Source: Karalla daura (Eukaryota; Chordata; Actinopteri; Chaetodontiformes; Leiognathidae). From it: a stretch of DNA of 64,000 nucleotides. The notes beneath the pieces were generated by a model. The model had not been told where the DNA came from and made no database searches. It was given only the letters and a program-made list of their open reading frames with translations. Where the stretch lies: contig CM055196.1 in the NCBI GenBank assembly GCA_029224185.1, positions 15,488,009-15,552,008 of the forward strand, read 5' to 3'. How positions within the stretch are numbered: position 1 is the stretch's first letter; each line of letters opens with the position of its first letter. Shown here in pieces: positions 29,040 through 61,342 of the stretch. The position numbers and the translations under genes were made by a program.

Positions 29040-31724
29040 ATGATTTTTTCTAATAAGAAGCGCCACCGGCTAAGCCAGGTCTTATTTTTCCTCTCTGGGA
29101 TATTCCTGTGCATCCTCTACCAGCTGAATATCAGTGCCAGTCTGGACAAACCTGTAAAGATGCCTCAGGTTGAAGAGGATCCTGGAGGGGATTCAACAGA
29201 GAAGATAGAGGAGGGCAGAGTGGAGGATGGAGGGCCTGAGGAACATCTCACCACAGATCATATAACCTCACCAATGCCTGTGGCCCCTTACACAAATACA
29301 ACTGCAGCTTCTAAAGCATCCAACCCCACTGAATCTCCATCAGCACCAAAGGAGCTACCACCAACATCTCCAACTCCTCCTTCAACCACTGATGCTCCCT
29401 ATATCAGTGACAGATTCCCTGCAGATTTGTTTTCCATGGCAGAACGCAGAAACGGCTGGGTGATCCTCCACATTATTGGCGTGATGTACATGTTTATCTC
29501 ACTGGCAGTTGTGTGTGATGAATTCTTTGTCCCTGCTCTGGAGGTGATCACAGACAAGTTGTCCATCTCTGAAGATGTAGCGGGAGCCACTGTCATGGCT
29601 GCTGGACGATCCACACCTAAGCTCTTGTGCCTCCTCGTGGGAGTCTTCATCAGCCCCAGTACTGTGGCTTTCAGCACCATCGTAGGCCCGGCGGTTTTCA
29701 ACATTTTGTTTGTGATTGGAGTGTGTGCTATGCTCTCACGGGAGGTGCTCCATCTGAGCTGCTGGCCACTTTTTAGAGACGTTTCCTTCTACATGCTTGT
29801 TCTCATCTTACTAATCATCTTCTTCCTGGATAATGTCATCACATGGTGGGAGAGTGTGATGCTGGTGGCCAGCTACAGCCTCTACATGACTTTCATGAAA
29901 TTCAATGCACAAATACAGCGGGCCTTTAAGACCCAGCTCTGCAAGGACAAATACATTATCACATCTATTGCCATGCAGGAACCTGACAAGATAAAGGTAT
30001 GTAATGATAGTTGTAATTTCTTGTCCCCACAATCTTAAACTGACAGCATTATCAGTCAGATATTTGAACAGCTTTGAACAACATATAATGTCATTGTAAT
30101 CCTCTTGATGAGTTTAATTAAGTGGTCATTTAAAAACTGTAATTTTTCCTCATACCTAGAGGAACACAAACAACACAGTGATAATTTGTTTCCCCTAATG
30201 CCAAGCAGATGCTCAAAAGTAAAAATCGTCCTCTCGAGTATCATTGTGTCTCATTCTGTCTCTAGTTAATCAGTGAGAGTGTGTGAAATATGAGCTTGGC
30301 ATTGCTCAGACTTCATGACATCTCTACTCCCACCTGCTGTGCGTTTATATGCTTATCGTAGCAGAACAGTGATATGTCACTGCTGGAGCCAGTGGGGAAA
30401 GAAAGTAAACCAGCCAGAGCAAACTAATCCTAATGCTACAGCAGTGTAGCATCGAGGGATTAAGAAGGAACAGCCAGAGGACATTAAGTTGCTCTCTAAC
30501 AATATACTGGGAGTTAGTGAAAAGCTCAGAAGTCATTCTCTTTGAAATGTGTTTACTTTTATCTTTCACATGCTTTTAACTGTTGCCCAGCATGATGTGA
30601 AGACCACTATCTCTGTTATCCATAGGAGACCAAGCCTGGAGGTGAGAGTGGGCCAGGAGACTCTGAAGATAGTGAGTATGATGAAGATGACTGTGATAAA
30701 GACATCAATGAAGACAGAGCAGTAAAAGAAGAAAAAGAAAACGATAGGCCTCTGTCCTTAGAGTGGCCTGATACGCCATGTAAACGGGTCACCTATCTGC
30801 TCCTGCTGCCTGTAATCGCCCCCCTGTGGCTAACTGTTCCAGATGTCCGCAGGCAGGTAAATCCGGATGCATTTCTGAAATCAGGGTGGAATCTTAAAAC
30901 CCTCAAAGTCTGTTTTTACTGCTATCTTACAGAAATGCAGAAAATTCTTTGTGGTCACCTTCCTGGGCTCTACCCTGTGGATTTGCGTCTTCTCCTACCT
31001 CATGGTGTGGTGGGCCAGTCGGGTCAGTCTGCTGTGACATTTAAAGATGGAATTTGTAGTGCAGTGCAGTTTGCTTGGCATTCCTGGTCGTGCTCAAAAA
31101 AACAATGTAGATTTCATCAAGAAGGGTGCAACACATGACTCCAGGTGATCTACGGAAGCATGAAGTTCTTCAGTGCCTCTATGAACCTTGGTCTGGCCTT
31201 CTAGGTGGGTGAGACCATCGGCATCTCCGAGGAGATTATGGGCCTGACCATCCTGGCTGCGGGGACGTCCATCCCCGACATCATCACCAGTGTGATCGTA
31301 GCACGTAAAGGCCTGGGGGACATGGCCGTGTCCAGCTCCGTGGGCAGCAACATCTTCAACATCACTGTGGGGTGAGTTCTGATGCAACATGGCTGAAAGT
31401 GCAGCGTCAGGGTCATCAAACAGTTGATGATTTGTTTCTCACTCTCTCTGTCTCTGTGAAAGTCTCCCTGTCCCGTGGCTCCTTTACTCTGCCATGCACA
31501 GTCTGGCCCCTGCAGCCGTCAACAGCAACGGGCTCCTCTGCGCTGCTGTGCTGCTCTTCATCTTCCTCCTCTTCTTCATCATCTCCATCGCATCCTGTAA
31601 GTGGAGGATGAATAAGGCACTGGGTTTGACCATGTTCCTGCTTTATTTAAGCTTTGTGGTGCTTTGCTTGATGTTTGAGTATGGCTTTGTAGTCTGTCCT
31701 GTTTCTGTGGGCACAGGCAATTAA
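29040..31724 (+). CDS. slc24a1: SLC24A1-like K+-dependent Na+/Ca2+ exchanger, copy 1 (probably transport-defective)
   Basis: Tandem relative of copy 2. Coding exons: 29040-29996, 30626-30856, 30933-31022, 31205-31371, 31463-31724; phases close without stop or frameshift to 568 residues. Start: the first ATG, at 29040; the frame is open from 29022 but only through a GTG. There is a signal-anchor-like LSQVLFFLSGIFLCILYQL, a Ser/Thr/Pro-rich ectodomain, a first membrane cluster, a short acidic loop and a second membrane cluster. Alpha-1 is degraded: GGSAPELFTS of copy 2 is GRSTPKLLCL here, so the essential Glu (Glu188 in NCKX2 numbering) is Lys194 and a Gly is Arg190. Alpha-2 is intact except that SNIFD is SNIFN (Asn478, equivalent to NCKX2 Asp575). 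Counterparts of the four copy-2 exons 35758-37715 are absent. It is either a re-purposed paralogue or a gene early in decay. Confidence 0.8.
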
Positions 31725-33848
31725 AGTGAGACAGAAACAAAGCAAAAAACAAAGAAACTCAGGAAAGTTCCTCGAGAGTTCCCAAGTTCTCCCAAGGACC
31801 AGCAGTGAAAGGTAGAAAGGGCTCATAGACAATCAGTGAGGTCAAATTATTTTATTACTAGATTTTCAGTGAATTCATTTCCATTTTTTTCAACTTGATT
31901 TATAATCATTGATGTTGCAGGAATATCTGAATATGCAATGGCAATTTTAATACTTTATAGCTAGCACGTATCTATCCCTCCATTCATTATCTCACCCACT
32001 TTGTCACAGTAGCCCATTACAAGGCACTTGACATTCATTGCATACATTTTAGCAGTTACTGTCTGATCCGATGGCCGTGCAGACCCACAGACGAGAGTAA
32101 AAGGATTTAAGAGCCAACACTTTTATAATAACACAATAAACTGTCTCCTGCAACAACTTGTTGCTGCACTGGTAGAGAGAAGGAACTTCACTGGGTCTGA
32201 ATGCAGAGCTGCGATCTGGATCGTCTTCATTAACCTAACCTTAACCATTAACCAAGAACTGTGTAATTTTAACCCTACATTGACATGTCCAGTCTTAATT
32301 CTTCAACTTTTTGGTTTCAGGTTATATTCTTGGTTAGCCTATCGCTTATGTTATTTTCATTTTTTCTTCTTCTCCTTTATATTTTGCCTTGTCCATCTTG
32401 TCTTGTATCGTCTCCATTGTTGAGTTTGTTGAAAATAAATAATTAGTTACCACCCCCACCTACAGGACAGCCGGAGAGGTGCATACAGTCAACATTACTC
32501 CATCTGATAACATGGAAAAATTCTGACAATTGTTTACATTTTTTCTCACACATTATTTAACTAAAATATTACTGTTACATTCAATCACATTTCTGAATTA
32601 TTCTCTAACTTCTTTTTCCAGTTTTGTTTATTTGTCCTGGACTAAATGTGTGGAACATTTATTAAAGTGCAGTTTTGCTCATCTTAATAGAAGATATAGC
32701 CATGTTTTATGTTGCGGTTGGTAAATCAGCCATGTAGATGTACAAGATAAAGTAGTTTGTAGCTCCGTGACTCCCTCATACATCCAGTATGTGTTCACAT
32801 GTGCATCACTGTGTCTGTCCGGGAGGAAGCAGTGAGCTGGCTGATAAGTAGTTCCCATGTGGCACACAATTTAGATTTCTAATGTAATAATACAATGTTT
32901 AAAAGCGCAACCCATTCCCAAATACAAAACACCTTCATTTTACCAGTATTTGCACATGTGCTTATGCACATTATACTCATTGAATTTATAAAGTTTTTTA
33001 TGAGCTGGTCCTGCTCAACAGCTCAGTTTTATCCAGCACAACATTATTCCCAAGTCTCAGACTCATTTTTGGGTTTTTAAGGCATACTTGTTTATTGTAA
33101 CAGCACCAAGCTTAAGCAGCACTTTTATTTAGCATTGAATTAAATATTACTATGATAAGGCCCGTGATGAAGTGAGAGTGAGACATTGCCCATAATCCTC
33201 TTAGAAGACTTCAGGTATTAGGTATTATGCTGATCCATTGTGAAGACTTGTCCTGTGTCCTACATAACCCTTCGGCCATTGGCAGCAGTTTGCACTTTAG
33301 CTGGTGCCACAACACCCAGCTGTGGAAATCTGCTTTTGGAGGTTTTTGCATCCTTGACTTTGCAAGATCGTCCTGTGGTAAGTCTTGTCTGGTTATCCTC
33401 TTGTTTTCCTCTTGATGTCCTTCAGCGTCCTGTTGGTCTCCATGTAGTCTAGTCTAGGCCTGTCATTTAGCTTCAGCCTGTTTTTTAGACTAAGAAAGAC
33501 AGGATAAAGCAAGAAGCCAGAACAGCCTCTTAATAAGCTTATCAATGATGACAGTTGTCACAAGTATCTGATTATATGTGACGTTAATTCTCTGAATAGT
33601 CCAAATGTTTGCAAACATGCTCCACTGCTGTGCTATCTGCTGTCTGTCTCATGCCACCTGTTGGTTCCAATAGGCTGGGCTTCCCATGAAAATGAGGATA
33701 TGACATGAATCACCCAGCTGGAGTTTTGGACTGTGTCACCCCATGGTCTGCTGGGGAAGCGGTGAAGGAGCCGGACTGTTCCTCTCCCAAAGCCCATTGG
33801 TCCACCTTGATTCTCCATAGCCAGTAGCCTCACTGCTTTGGAGGAAAA
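31725..33848 (+). other. Spacer between slc24a1 copies, with possible 5' exon of copy 2
   Basis: No coding exon was found. Possible copy-1 poly(A) signals AATAAA lie at 32135-32140 and 32434-32439. Near the right end, CCTGTG followed by GTAAGT gives a strong donor at 33378, and TTCCAATAG at about 33673 a possible acceptor, which would make a non-coding first exon of copy 2. An ATAATCC near 33192 resembles a CRX site, but one short motif is not evidence. Confidence 0.35.
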
Positions 33849-36800
33849 ATGCATTGTACGCGAAGGAAGCGTCTGCAGCTGAGCCGGGTGTTGTTCCTCC
33901 TCTCCGGCGTCTTCCTGTGCACCCTCTACCAGCTGACCATCAGTGCCAGGCTGTACGAGCCTCTGGCCGTGCCTCAGATCGGGGACGATCTGGGCGAGGG
34001 TTCGACGGAGGGCGTGGAGGAGACCACGGTGGAGACTCCGGGGCTGGAGGAGCCCCTCACTGCGACGTCTGAGGTGGAGCCCACAGATCAGACGACGCCA
34101 CAGGTGCACGTGGTCCCACACACCAACACCACCTTAGATTTAGAAGCAACCACCCCCACTGAAGCTCCGGCGGCTCCGGCAGCTCCAGCTACTACTAACA
34201 GGACTGTGGTGCATTGCATCTACGTGCCCCCAGAGCCTCCACTGGAGACAGTCACCCCGGCCCCGGCCCCGGCCCCTCCTGTCGCCACCGTCACCCCAGC
34301 TTCTCCTGGGGAAGCCCCACACGTGAAGGGTGAATACCCTGAAGACTACTTCTCTGTGGAAGACCGCAGACGAGGCTGGGTGGTCCTCCACATCATCGGG
34401 ATGATGTACATGTTTATTTCTCTGGCGATTGTGTGCGACGAGTTCTTCGTCCCCGCTCTGGGTGTGATCACAGACAAGTTGGCCATCTCTGATGATGTGG
34501 CAGGCGCCACCTTCATGGCGGCTGGAGGTTCGGCCCCTGAGCTGTTCACCTCCCTGATTGGAGTCTTCATCGCCCACAGCAACGTGGGCATCGGCACCAT
34601 CGTGGGTTCGGCGGTATTCAACATTTTGTTCGTGATTGGGATGTGTGCTTTGTTCTCACGGGAGGTGCTCCACCTGACCTGGTGGCCGCTTTTCAGAGAC
34701 GTGTCCTTCTACATATTTGACCTCATCTTGCTCATCATCTTCTTCCTGGACAATGTCATCATGTGGTGGGAGAGCATGATGCTGGTGGCCAGCTACAGCC
34801 TCTATGTGACTTTCATGAAGTTCAACGTGCAGATAGAGGATTTCTTCAAGACCCAGCTCAACAAACACAAGAACATTGTCAGAATTATCACTGTGGAAGA
34901 ACCTGAAAAGGTGAGGACGTTCATACACAATGAGAGTACTCATTTAATACCATCATAGGTGTGTTGTGTGTTAATATTTCTCAAGTTTGTGATATTTGTT
35001 GAAAGCTCTCTCAGTATATCTGAGAACATTTCAGTAGTTATTTAGTACTGGCACTAGCTCAGTGTTTGTGCTTTAATCTTGTTATCACTTCAGTGACATT
35101 GTTGCATAATATGACACTCACTCAAACAAATACATAGTCTCAAAAGTGTCTAGACAAGGTCTTTTCGCCCCTGCACTGCTTTGGATCTTGGTCTGGTGTA
35201 CTCAGACTAGGCAGGCAGCGCACTTTCTTACCGAAGTAGAAATGTACTTCTATGCAAATTGTGCCGAAAGAGTGAAAGGAAAGGCCGTGGGGGACCGAAA
35301 CTAATCAGCCACAGCACAGTAATCCTTTGAGGCGCTGCAGCTCTGTGCAAACTGTAGCATCAACATATACTGTGTTTAACCCGGTAAGTGTGATTGGGGC
35401 TTAATTTACACAAAGTGAAGCTACGGCATTTGTGCACACTCAGGGTATTTATTCATTGAGCTGGATATACCGCCGGAGCTGGCTTCCCAATGAACAAATG
35501 TAATTATTTCATCTGCTGAAGCTATTCCACTTCTTATGTAATCACACTATTGTGTTCTACCATTTTTCATTTTATCAGAGACAGAGAGAGAGAGAGAGAG
35601 AGAGATGAATGCACAAATCTGTATCTAGAGCTCCAGAGTGTGTGACATAATTGTGATTACGCTTGCTGTCTGTGATATTGATATTGAAGCTGCATCTCTG
35701 AGCTGTAATCAATGACTGGGGATTTTTGTTTTGCTGTAAAAACACTCTTCCATGTAGACAGATGAGGACACCAAAGACAACGCCCCTCCCTCTCCAGCGG
35801 ACAAGAACCTCCTAAAGGTAAAAATCAACAATCAGTTGAAAACAGAAACACAGAGAAAACAATATCCACTATGCATTTATACATATGAACATATATATGC
35901 TATCTTGTGCTGTATTGACTTGTTTTTGTAGTATTATGTAATATTAAAATGATGAACCTGTAAAACGTGCTTCGCTATGAGCATTAAACTCCGCTGTGTC
36001 GCTGTCCAGCTGTCGTGACCTCAGCCACCTCTCTCCACAGTTGAAACCGGCCCTGCAGCGAGGGGGCAGCTCGGCCTCTCTGCACAACAGCACAATGAGA
36101 AACACCATCTTCCAACTCATGATCCACACACTCGACCCTCTGGGGGAGGGTGAGTACCACGTCCGCCCTGATGTGTCGAACCCGTAGGCACTGTGTATTC
36201 AGCGTATGGGGACGACGTCCTTCTCCTGGTAAAATGGATTAACAAAGCGTCCCAAATGAAGGCGGCACTAAGTCCAGATTGATACTAAGCAGATAAATAC
36301 CTAGCTGTGTGTATGGAGGGATCCAACCGTAGGCCCACGCTGAAATAAAGAAAAGATTCACACGCAGCTTTGGTTCCAGTCTGCAGACACTAACACAGAG
36401 CGATTATTACACAGTTGTAATATGCAGGCGAGGCGGTGAGGCTTAGTAGTTCTGTTAAATGATATCTAATGTGTGAACTGCCATTTGTTGGGAGCGCCGT
36501 GCAGCTTTCCCAGTGGCGCAGCCAAATGCATTAGTAAGATGAGTGTGGCTTCAGAGCACATCGCGCTGCTCTCATGATCACGCCCTCACAGCAGCCTCCA
36601 CGTTCCCCCTGCTCTGTGCTCGCCCAGCGAAGGGCTCTGTCTGTGTCCCCGAGGCTCCAGGTCTGCCGGTCCCTCCGGCAGCGCAACGCTCCACGACTCC
36701 AGGGCAATAAGCAGCTTTTGAATGAGGCCGTAAGAACCTGGATGGCAGCCAGCGGCCCCCCGTCTCTGCGCTCCTGGAGGTCTCTGGTGACACATCAGAG

Positions 36801-39348
36801 CAACAGCGCTCTCTCTATTAAGTGTTGAATCAGACGGAGGGAGAGGAGAGAAATCCGTAAATCCTTCCAACCTTTCCAGTAAATTCTTGCTGAATTCGTG
36901 AACACGGAGAAGGCTTGTCACGGCAGAGCGGAAGTGGGATTCTGTGTTGTCTGGTGCTTTGTTTTCCCTGTCATGACATTTAGCTGTGCCTCAGTGAGGA
37001 TTATGAGGCTTGTTATGGATGTCACTCTGCCAATACTCTGCTCCGCAGCTGCCTCGCCAGCGGTCGAGCTGCTGGACCGTCCGTCAGATCGTGCAACCAT
37101 TGTAATCATCACGGCAAGACTGAGCGTTTGAGTTGATCTCTGCTTCTTTGGTTGTCCGTAGGAAGATTTAAGGATAAGGCTGAGACTCTGAATAATGTGG
37201 CTAGACGGACAACAGAGAGCAAAAGTGAAGGTAAAATTGGAAGGGTGTGACGGTCATCCACTGATCGGACAACTTTCAACCAGCTTTCAGACTCTGCTCG
37301 TGAGCGGAGGCTGAAAGCTGCTCCTCATCTCGGCTTGCACAGCCTGAAACACTTCACTGTCAGGACAAACAGATGATGTGTACGATCTAAGTTCTATGAT
37401 CATGTTATTTCTTCCATCTCATCGTGTGCACCACACATCAACAGTGCTACAAAGTAGACGAACAGAAGCAGGCAATGAAACACAATGTCACACATTTATC
37501 TTTGAGGAGGAGTGAGCCACCTACAGGTTGACATGCACTGCATACCTCCATATCAGAGTGTGGTATCTTTCAGATACTGAAGGTTTTAGAGGCAAGCTGA
37601 CATGTTGTGGGGATTCATCCTTGCAGACGGTGGGGGAAAATCTGAGCCGCCCAAAGAGCCCGAGGCTGCCCCAGCGCCCGGACCAGAGAAGAAGGAGCAG
37701 CCGGAGGACAAGAAGGTACTCTGCTACCATGTCCCGCGGTTTTTCAAAAAGCCCAGAAGTGACTCTTTGATACCTAACTATGTAAGAGTCAATGTGCAGA
37801 GCAAACAAACAGGCAAAACTCAGGCAAAACAGCCTCATTGGGCCTGTTTGGTGTTTGCTTTTAGCTAGTTCAGTGATTCTGTTGTCGATCGTTCTGACCG
37901 GCCGTTCCCCTCCATGTTTCAGGGGGACGCTCCCGCAGGGGAGGAGGGGTCAGGCGGGTCGGACGACTCTGGCAGCGACGAAGACGACAGCGAGGAGTCC
38001 AGCGAAGAGTCCAGCGAGGAGGAGGATGATGAAGATGAGGAGGACGAAGAGGAGAAAGAAGACGAACCTTTGTCTTTGGAGTGGCCCGACACGCCACGCA
38101 AACAAGCCACTTACCTCTTCCTGCTGCCCATCATCTTCCCGCTGTGGCTCACAGTTCCAGATGTGCGCAACCAGGTAAAGACACACACACACACACAAAA
38201 TACACATCTGCAATACATATCTGCTCTAGTAACAATCATCAATCATGAATATCAATCATGAATACCAAATATTTACTACCTTTCAGATTATTAACCCTTC
38301 CTTTAGAGTGCTGAAGATGTTAATAGTTGGAAACAACATTGGTTTTGATGGACTTTTTTGTTTCAGATTGAAAAAAACAGTTACATTTTTTAACCATTGA
38401 GGGACAAAAACCTTGCCAAAAATGCCATGAAATACTTTGTACTGTTTTTGCATACGTTTAACTTAAACTTAAACTTTCAACTTAAATCCAGATTATAAAT
38501 TCCAACTATTTGACTGTTAATTTATTCCTGATGGTATTGCAAATCTTAAATGATCCTTCAGTAAATGCTCAGATGCTTTTAACTTTGTCCGACAGAAATC
38601 CAAGAAGTTCTTTGTGGTCACCTTCCTGGGCTCTATACTGTGGATTGCTGTCTTCTCCTACCTCATGGTGTGGTGGGCCCATCAGGTCAGTCACTGCAGG
38701 AAAAAAAAAGAAAAAGAAGCTGGAGCTGGGATTAACCACAGAGCAGCAAGTACGTGTCTCATTTCTGCAGCTTCTCAACTTTGCTTTGACCCTCTAGGTG
38801 GGTGAGACCATCGGCATCTCCGAGGAGATTATGGGCCTGACCATCCTGGCTGCGGGGACGTCCATCCCCGACCTCATCACCAGTGTGATCGTAGCACGAA
38901 AAGGCCTGGGGGACATGGCCGTGTCCAGCTCCGTGGGCAGCAACATCTTCGACATCACTGTGGGGTGAGTTCTGATAGGCCCACGCATCAGAATGAGCAG
39001 GAAATGCAGAGAGAGAGGAGGGCTCACTTGATTCATCTCTCTCTCTCTCTCTCTCTCCCATCCCTGTTATCTCTCGCCCCGTCGCTTCACATCAAAAGCC
39101 TCCCGGTCCCGTGGCTCCTGTACTCCTCCATCCACAACTTGGCCCCAGTTGCGGTCAGCAGCAACGGGCTCTTCTGTGCCATCGTGCTGCTCTTCATCAT
39201 GCTCCTCTTCGTCATCGTCTCCATCGCCTCGTGCAGGTGGAGGATGAACAAGGCGCTGGGCTCCACCATGTTCCTGCTCTACTTCATCTTCCTGGTGCTG
39301 AGCGTGATGCTGGAGGACCGCATCATCGTCTGTCCCGTCTCCATCTGA
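33849..39348 (+). CDS. slc24a1: Sodium/potassium/calcium exchanger 1 (NCKX1), copy 2
   Basis: Plasma-membrane antiporter exchanging 4 Na+ for 1 Ca2+ plus 1 K+; NCKX1 clears Ca2+ from rod outer segments. Coding exons: 33849-34910, 35758-35817, 36041-36149, 37162-37230, 37627-37715, 37923-38174, 38596-38685, 38798-38964, 39099-39348; phases close to 715 residues. Signal-anchor-like LSRVLFLLSGVFLCTLYQL at about 12-30; Thr/Pro/Ala-rich ectodomain to about 170; first membrane cluster with alpha-1 GGSAPELFTSLIG (Glu231); cytosolic loop with an Asp/Glu/Ser-rich block encoded at 37960-38070; second cluster with alpha-2 GTSIPDLITS (Asp602) and GSNIFDITVG (Asp629). Asp602 and Asp629 are 27 apart, as are NCKX2 Asp548 and Asp575, so all key ion ligands are present. 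The human protein is longer, mainly in the ectodomain and loop. This copy is presumably the functional orthologue. Confidence 0.93.
35581..35606. repeat. (AG)n microsatellite
   Basis: About 26 bp of AG in the first coding intron of slc24a1 copy 2. Confidence 0.85.
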
Positions 39349-40966
39349 GCGCGTGGTCCTGTAGAGACTGTGCAGAAAGCTACAGTAGTTGCTCTGCATC
39401 GCTGCCAGGGACGCGTGTCCGGCGTCCCAGCAGCAACAAGACACGCACTGCAACATCTAGAACCTGTCCACCCTCTCACAGTTAGCCACGACGGCAGCTT
39501 TTTACAATAACGTCTCCAGTTCACCCGGAAAACGCAGAACCACTGTGTGAAATAGCGTAGGTTGTGTGTGCAGGGAGTTAACACGTTTCTCTCGCCGTTC
39601 ACAAAACAGCATCTTTGGGAAACCTGCGAGGTTTCCGAATGTGAATTTTGTAAAATATGTATGTACACGACTGCGCAAAGTGCTGTTTTCTAACACTGAT
39701 CCGAGCTTGAACTCTCACTTCTCTCGTCAGTTTTCACAAGAAGTTCAGGCGTAGTCACGGCAACACTCATGTTTTAACATGTTTATTCGTAAATGAACGC
39801 AAACTATAGATCCAGCCAGGGAAGAAATTTGATTTTTTTATATCTATGTATATATATATATAAAAATCATACAAATTAGTATCTGTGTTACAAATGATAA
39901 ATAATACTTCATAAACATTGTTTCAATTGACAAATCGTGTAAACAACATGTAGACATCAAATGATGTTTTGGTCTTTTTTTTTCTCTTGTTCTTTTCTTT
40001 TGTTTTTGGTCACAACTTACGAGGTGGTTGAAACGTAGCTGTACAAGCTGTGAGCGTGACGTCTAATCCAGCATCGTATCATCACAAGCTGCTGTGGTGC
40101 TTCATCACATCTAGGCAGGGTGTTGTTCTTTTTTTTTTTTTTCCTTTTGTTCTTGTTGTTGTTGTCAGTTACAAATGAAAAACGTTGTTAATAACACAGA
40201 CAATCACCACACTCTTTGCTGCAATTGATTTTGAATTAGAGCAGCCCAGAGCTGCTGTCGGACATTTAATACACTGCGGGAGATTGAAATGTCCTTTTGC
40301 CGTCTGTGTGACACGTTAAACAACGCAGTGTGTCAAACTCTAGACATCTATACAATACAGTGAAAACCAAACAAAGAAAATACAAAATACTAGAATCAAA
40401 TGATCTGTACATTTGAAACTACAGTTTCAATAAATTGTTCATTTTTTTTATTGAAAAGACTCATTTTAATTAACCCAACTGAAAACATTTATTTTCAGTT
40501 TTTATTCATCTATTTATTTGATTGTTTTTTTTGTTTTTTTTTAAGGAAATCTATCCCTTGTGGTCCCTCATCAGCTTTTCAATTGTTAAAAAGGTATTGC
40601 TTAAAAAAACGTGAATAAAACCCTCAAATTCCCTTTTGGGTTCTTTTGGTACATCGTATGGACAAAACAAAACAAATAAACAGTGTGCATATACATTAAC
40701 TGAGGGCTCCCTTCTTGATTCAGATATGACATGACATCTCGTTACTATTGGGTTTAGTGTATTGTGTTCAGGCAGATGAGCCTTGCTCGGCTCGGTGCCC
40801 GGGGTAATGGAAACGTCAGGCGGTGCAGGCAGTCCTGCAGCTGTCAAATAAAAAGTCACTTAAGCTGCAGAGTCACAGCGTTACATAAACGGGATTGAAT
40901 GGCAAGAGCTGATCTTGCCAAAGTGCTTTGTAAAAACATGAATGTCCGAAAGCAAGTACTTATTAT

Positions 40967-40985
40967 ATACACACACACACGCACC

Positions 40986-41017
<32 letters not shown>

Positions 41018-41020
41018 CAC
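40967..41020. repeat. Imperfect (CA)n microsatellite
   Basis: CA run interrupted by GCACCC and GC units, in the dennd4a 3' flank or UTR. Confidence 0.9.
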
Positions 41021-41406
41021 TCAACAACAGTCTTAACAAGGTCACCAGGACCACTTAAGGATTTCAACGTGATTATACACTTAGTTTCACACACGTACTC
41101 ACAGCTTGGACGGAAACAAGTCATAAAATAGACTGTATAATAACTGTACAAACGTTTTACTATAGTTATACTGAAAATACAGTGAAACTGTCTAATGTAT
41201 GTACAAACACAAGGCCTGTCGCTCCGCGCCTCTCAGCTCTTAACAGTACACGAGAAACTCATGGCAGTTGCTTCACATTAAGTGTCGTCTGTCCCGTTGT
41301 GCTTGAAGTCAGGTGAGCTTGGTCCTGAGTCTGGGGAGCGGCGAGAACGAGAACAAAACAGCAGCAGTGACCGTGGTTGAAGGGGTGGGGGGGGGCAGAA
41401 CCAGGA

Positions 41407-41451
41407 TGGAGGAGAAGGAGGAGGAGGAGGAGGAGGAGGAGGAGGAGGAGG
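41407..41451. repeat. (GGA)n repeat next to the dennd4a stop codon
   Basis: A GGA/GAG run of about 45 bp ends 3 bp beyond the dennd4a stop, so it forms the start of the 3' UTR as TCC repeats in the mRNA. Confidence 0.9.
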
Positions 41452-41453
41452 GC

Positions 41454-61342
<19,889 letters not shown>

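Larger units (their letters stand above)
39349..41453. other. Convergent 3' flanks of slc24a1 copy 2 and dennd4a
   Basis: AT-rich, with no coding exon. Plus-strand AATAAA at 40429-40434 and near 40612 could end slc24a1 copy 2. Minus-strand AATAAA candidates for dennd4a lie at 40452-40447, 40493-40488, 40506-40501 and 40518-40513. The two 3' ends therefore probably overlap or abut near 40.4-40.6 kb, about 1 kb beyond each stop codon. Confidence 0.45.

Noticed and set aside
29040..31724. Calling copy 1 a pseudogene outright
   Set aside because: All five exons are open, with consensus splice sites and closing phases; only the active-site residues are lost, so a coding call with a caveat is more faithful.
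33185..33200. CRX (photoreceptor) site upstream of slc24a1 copy 2
   Set aside because: A single ATAATCC-type heptamer is expected by chance many times in 64 kb.
38759..39485. Long antisense frames over the 3' part of slc24a1 copy 2
   Set aside because: Shadows of the highly conserved alpha-2 and final exons; the plus-strand frame has the family signature.
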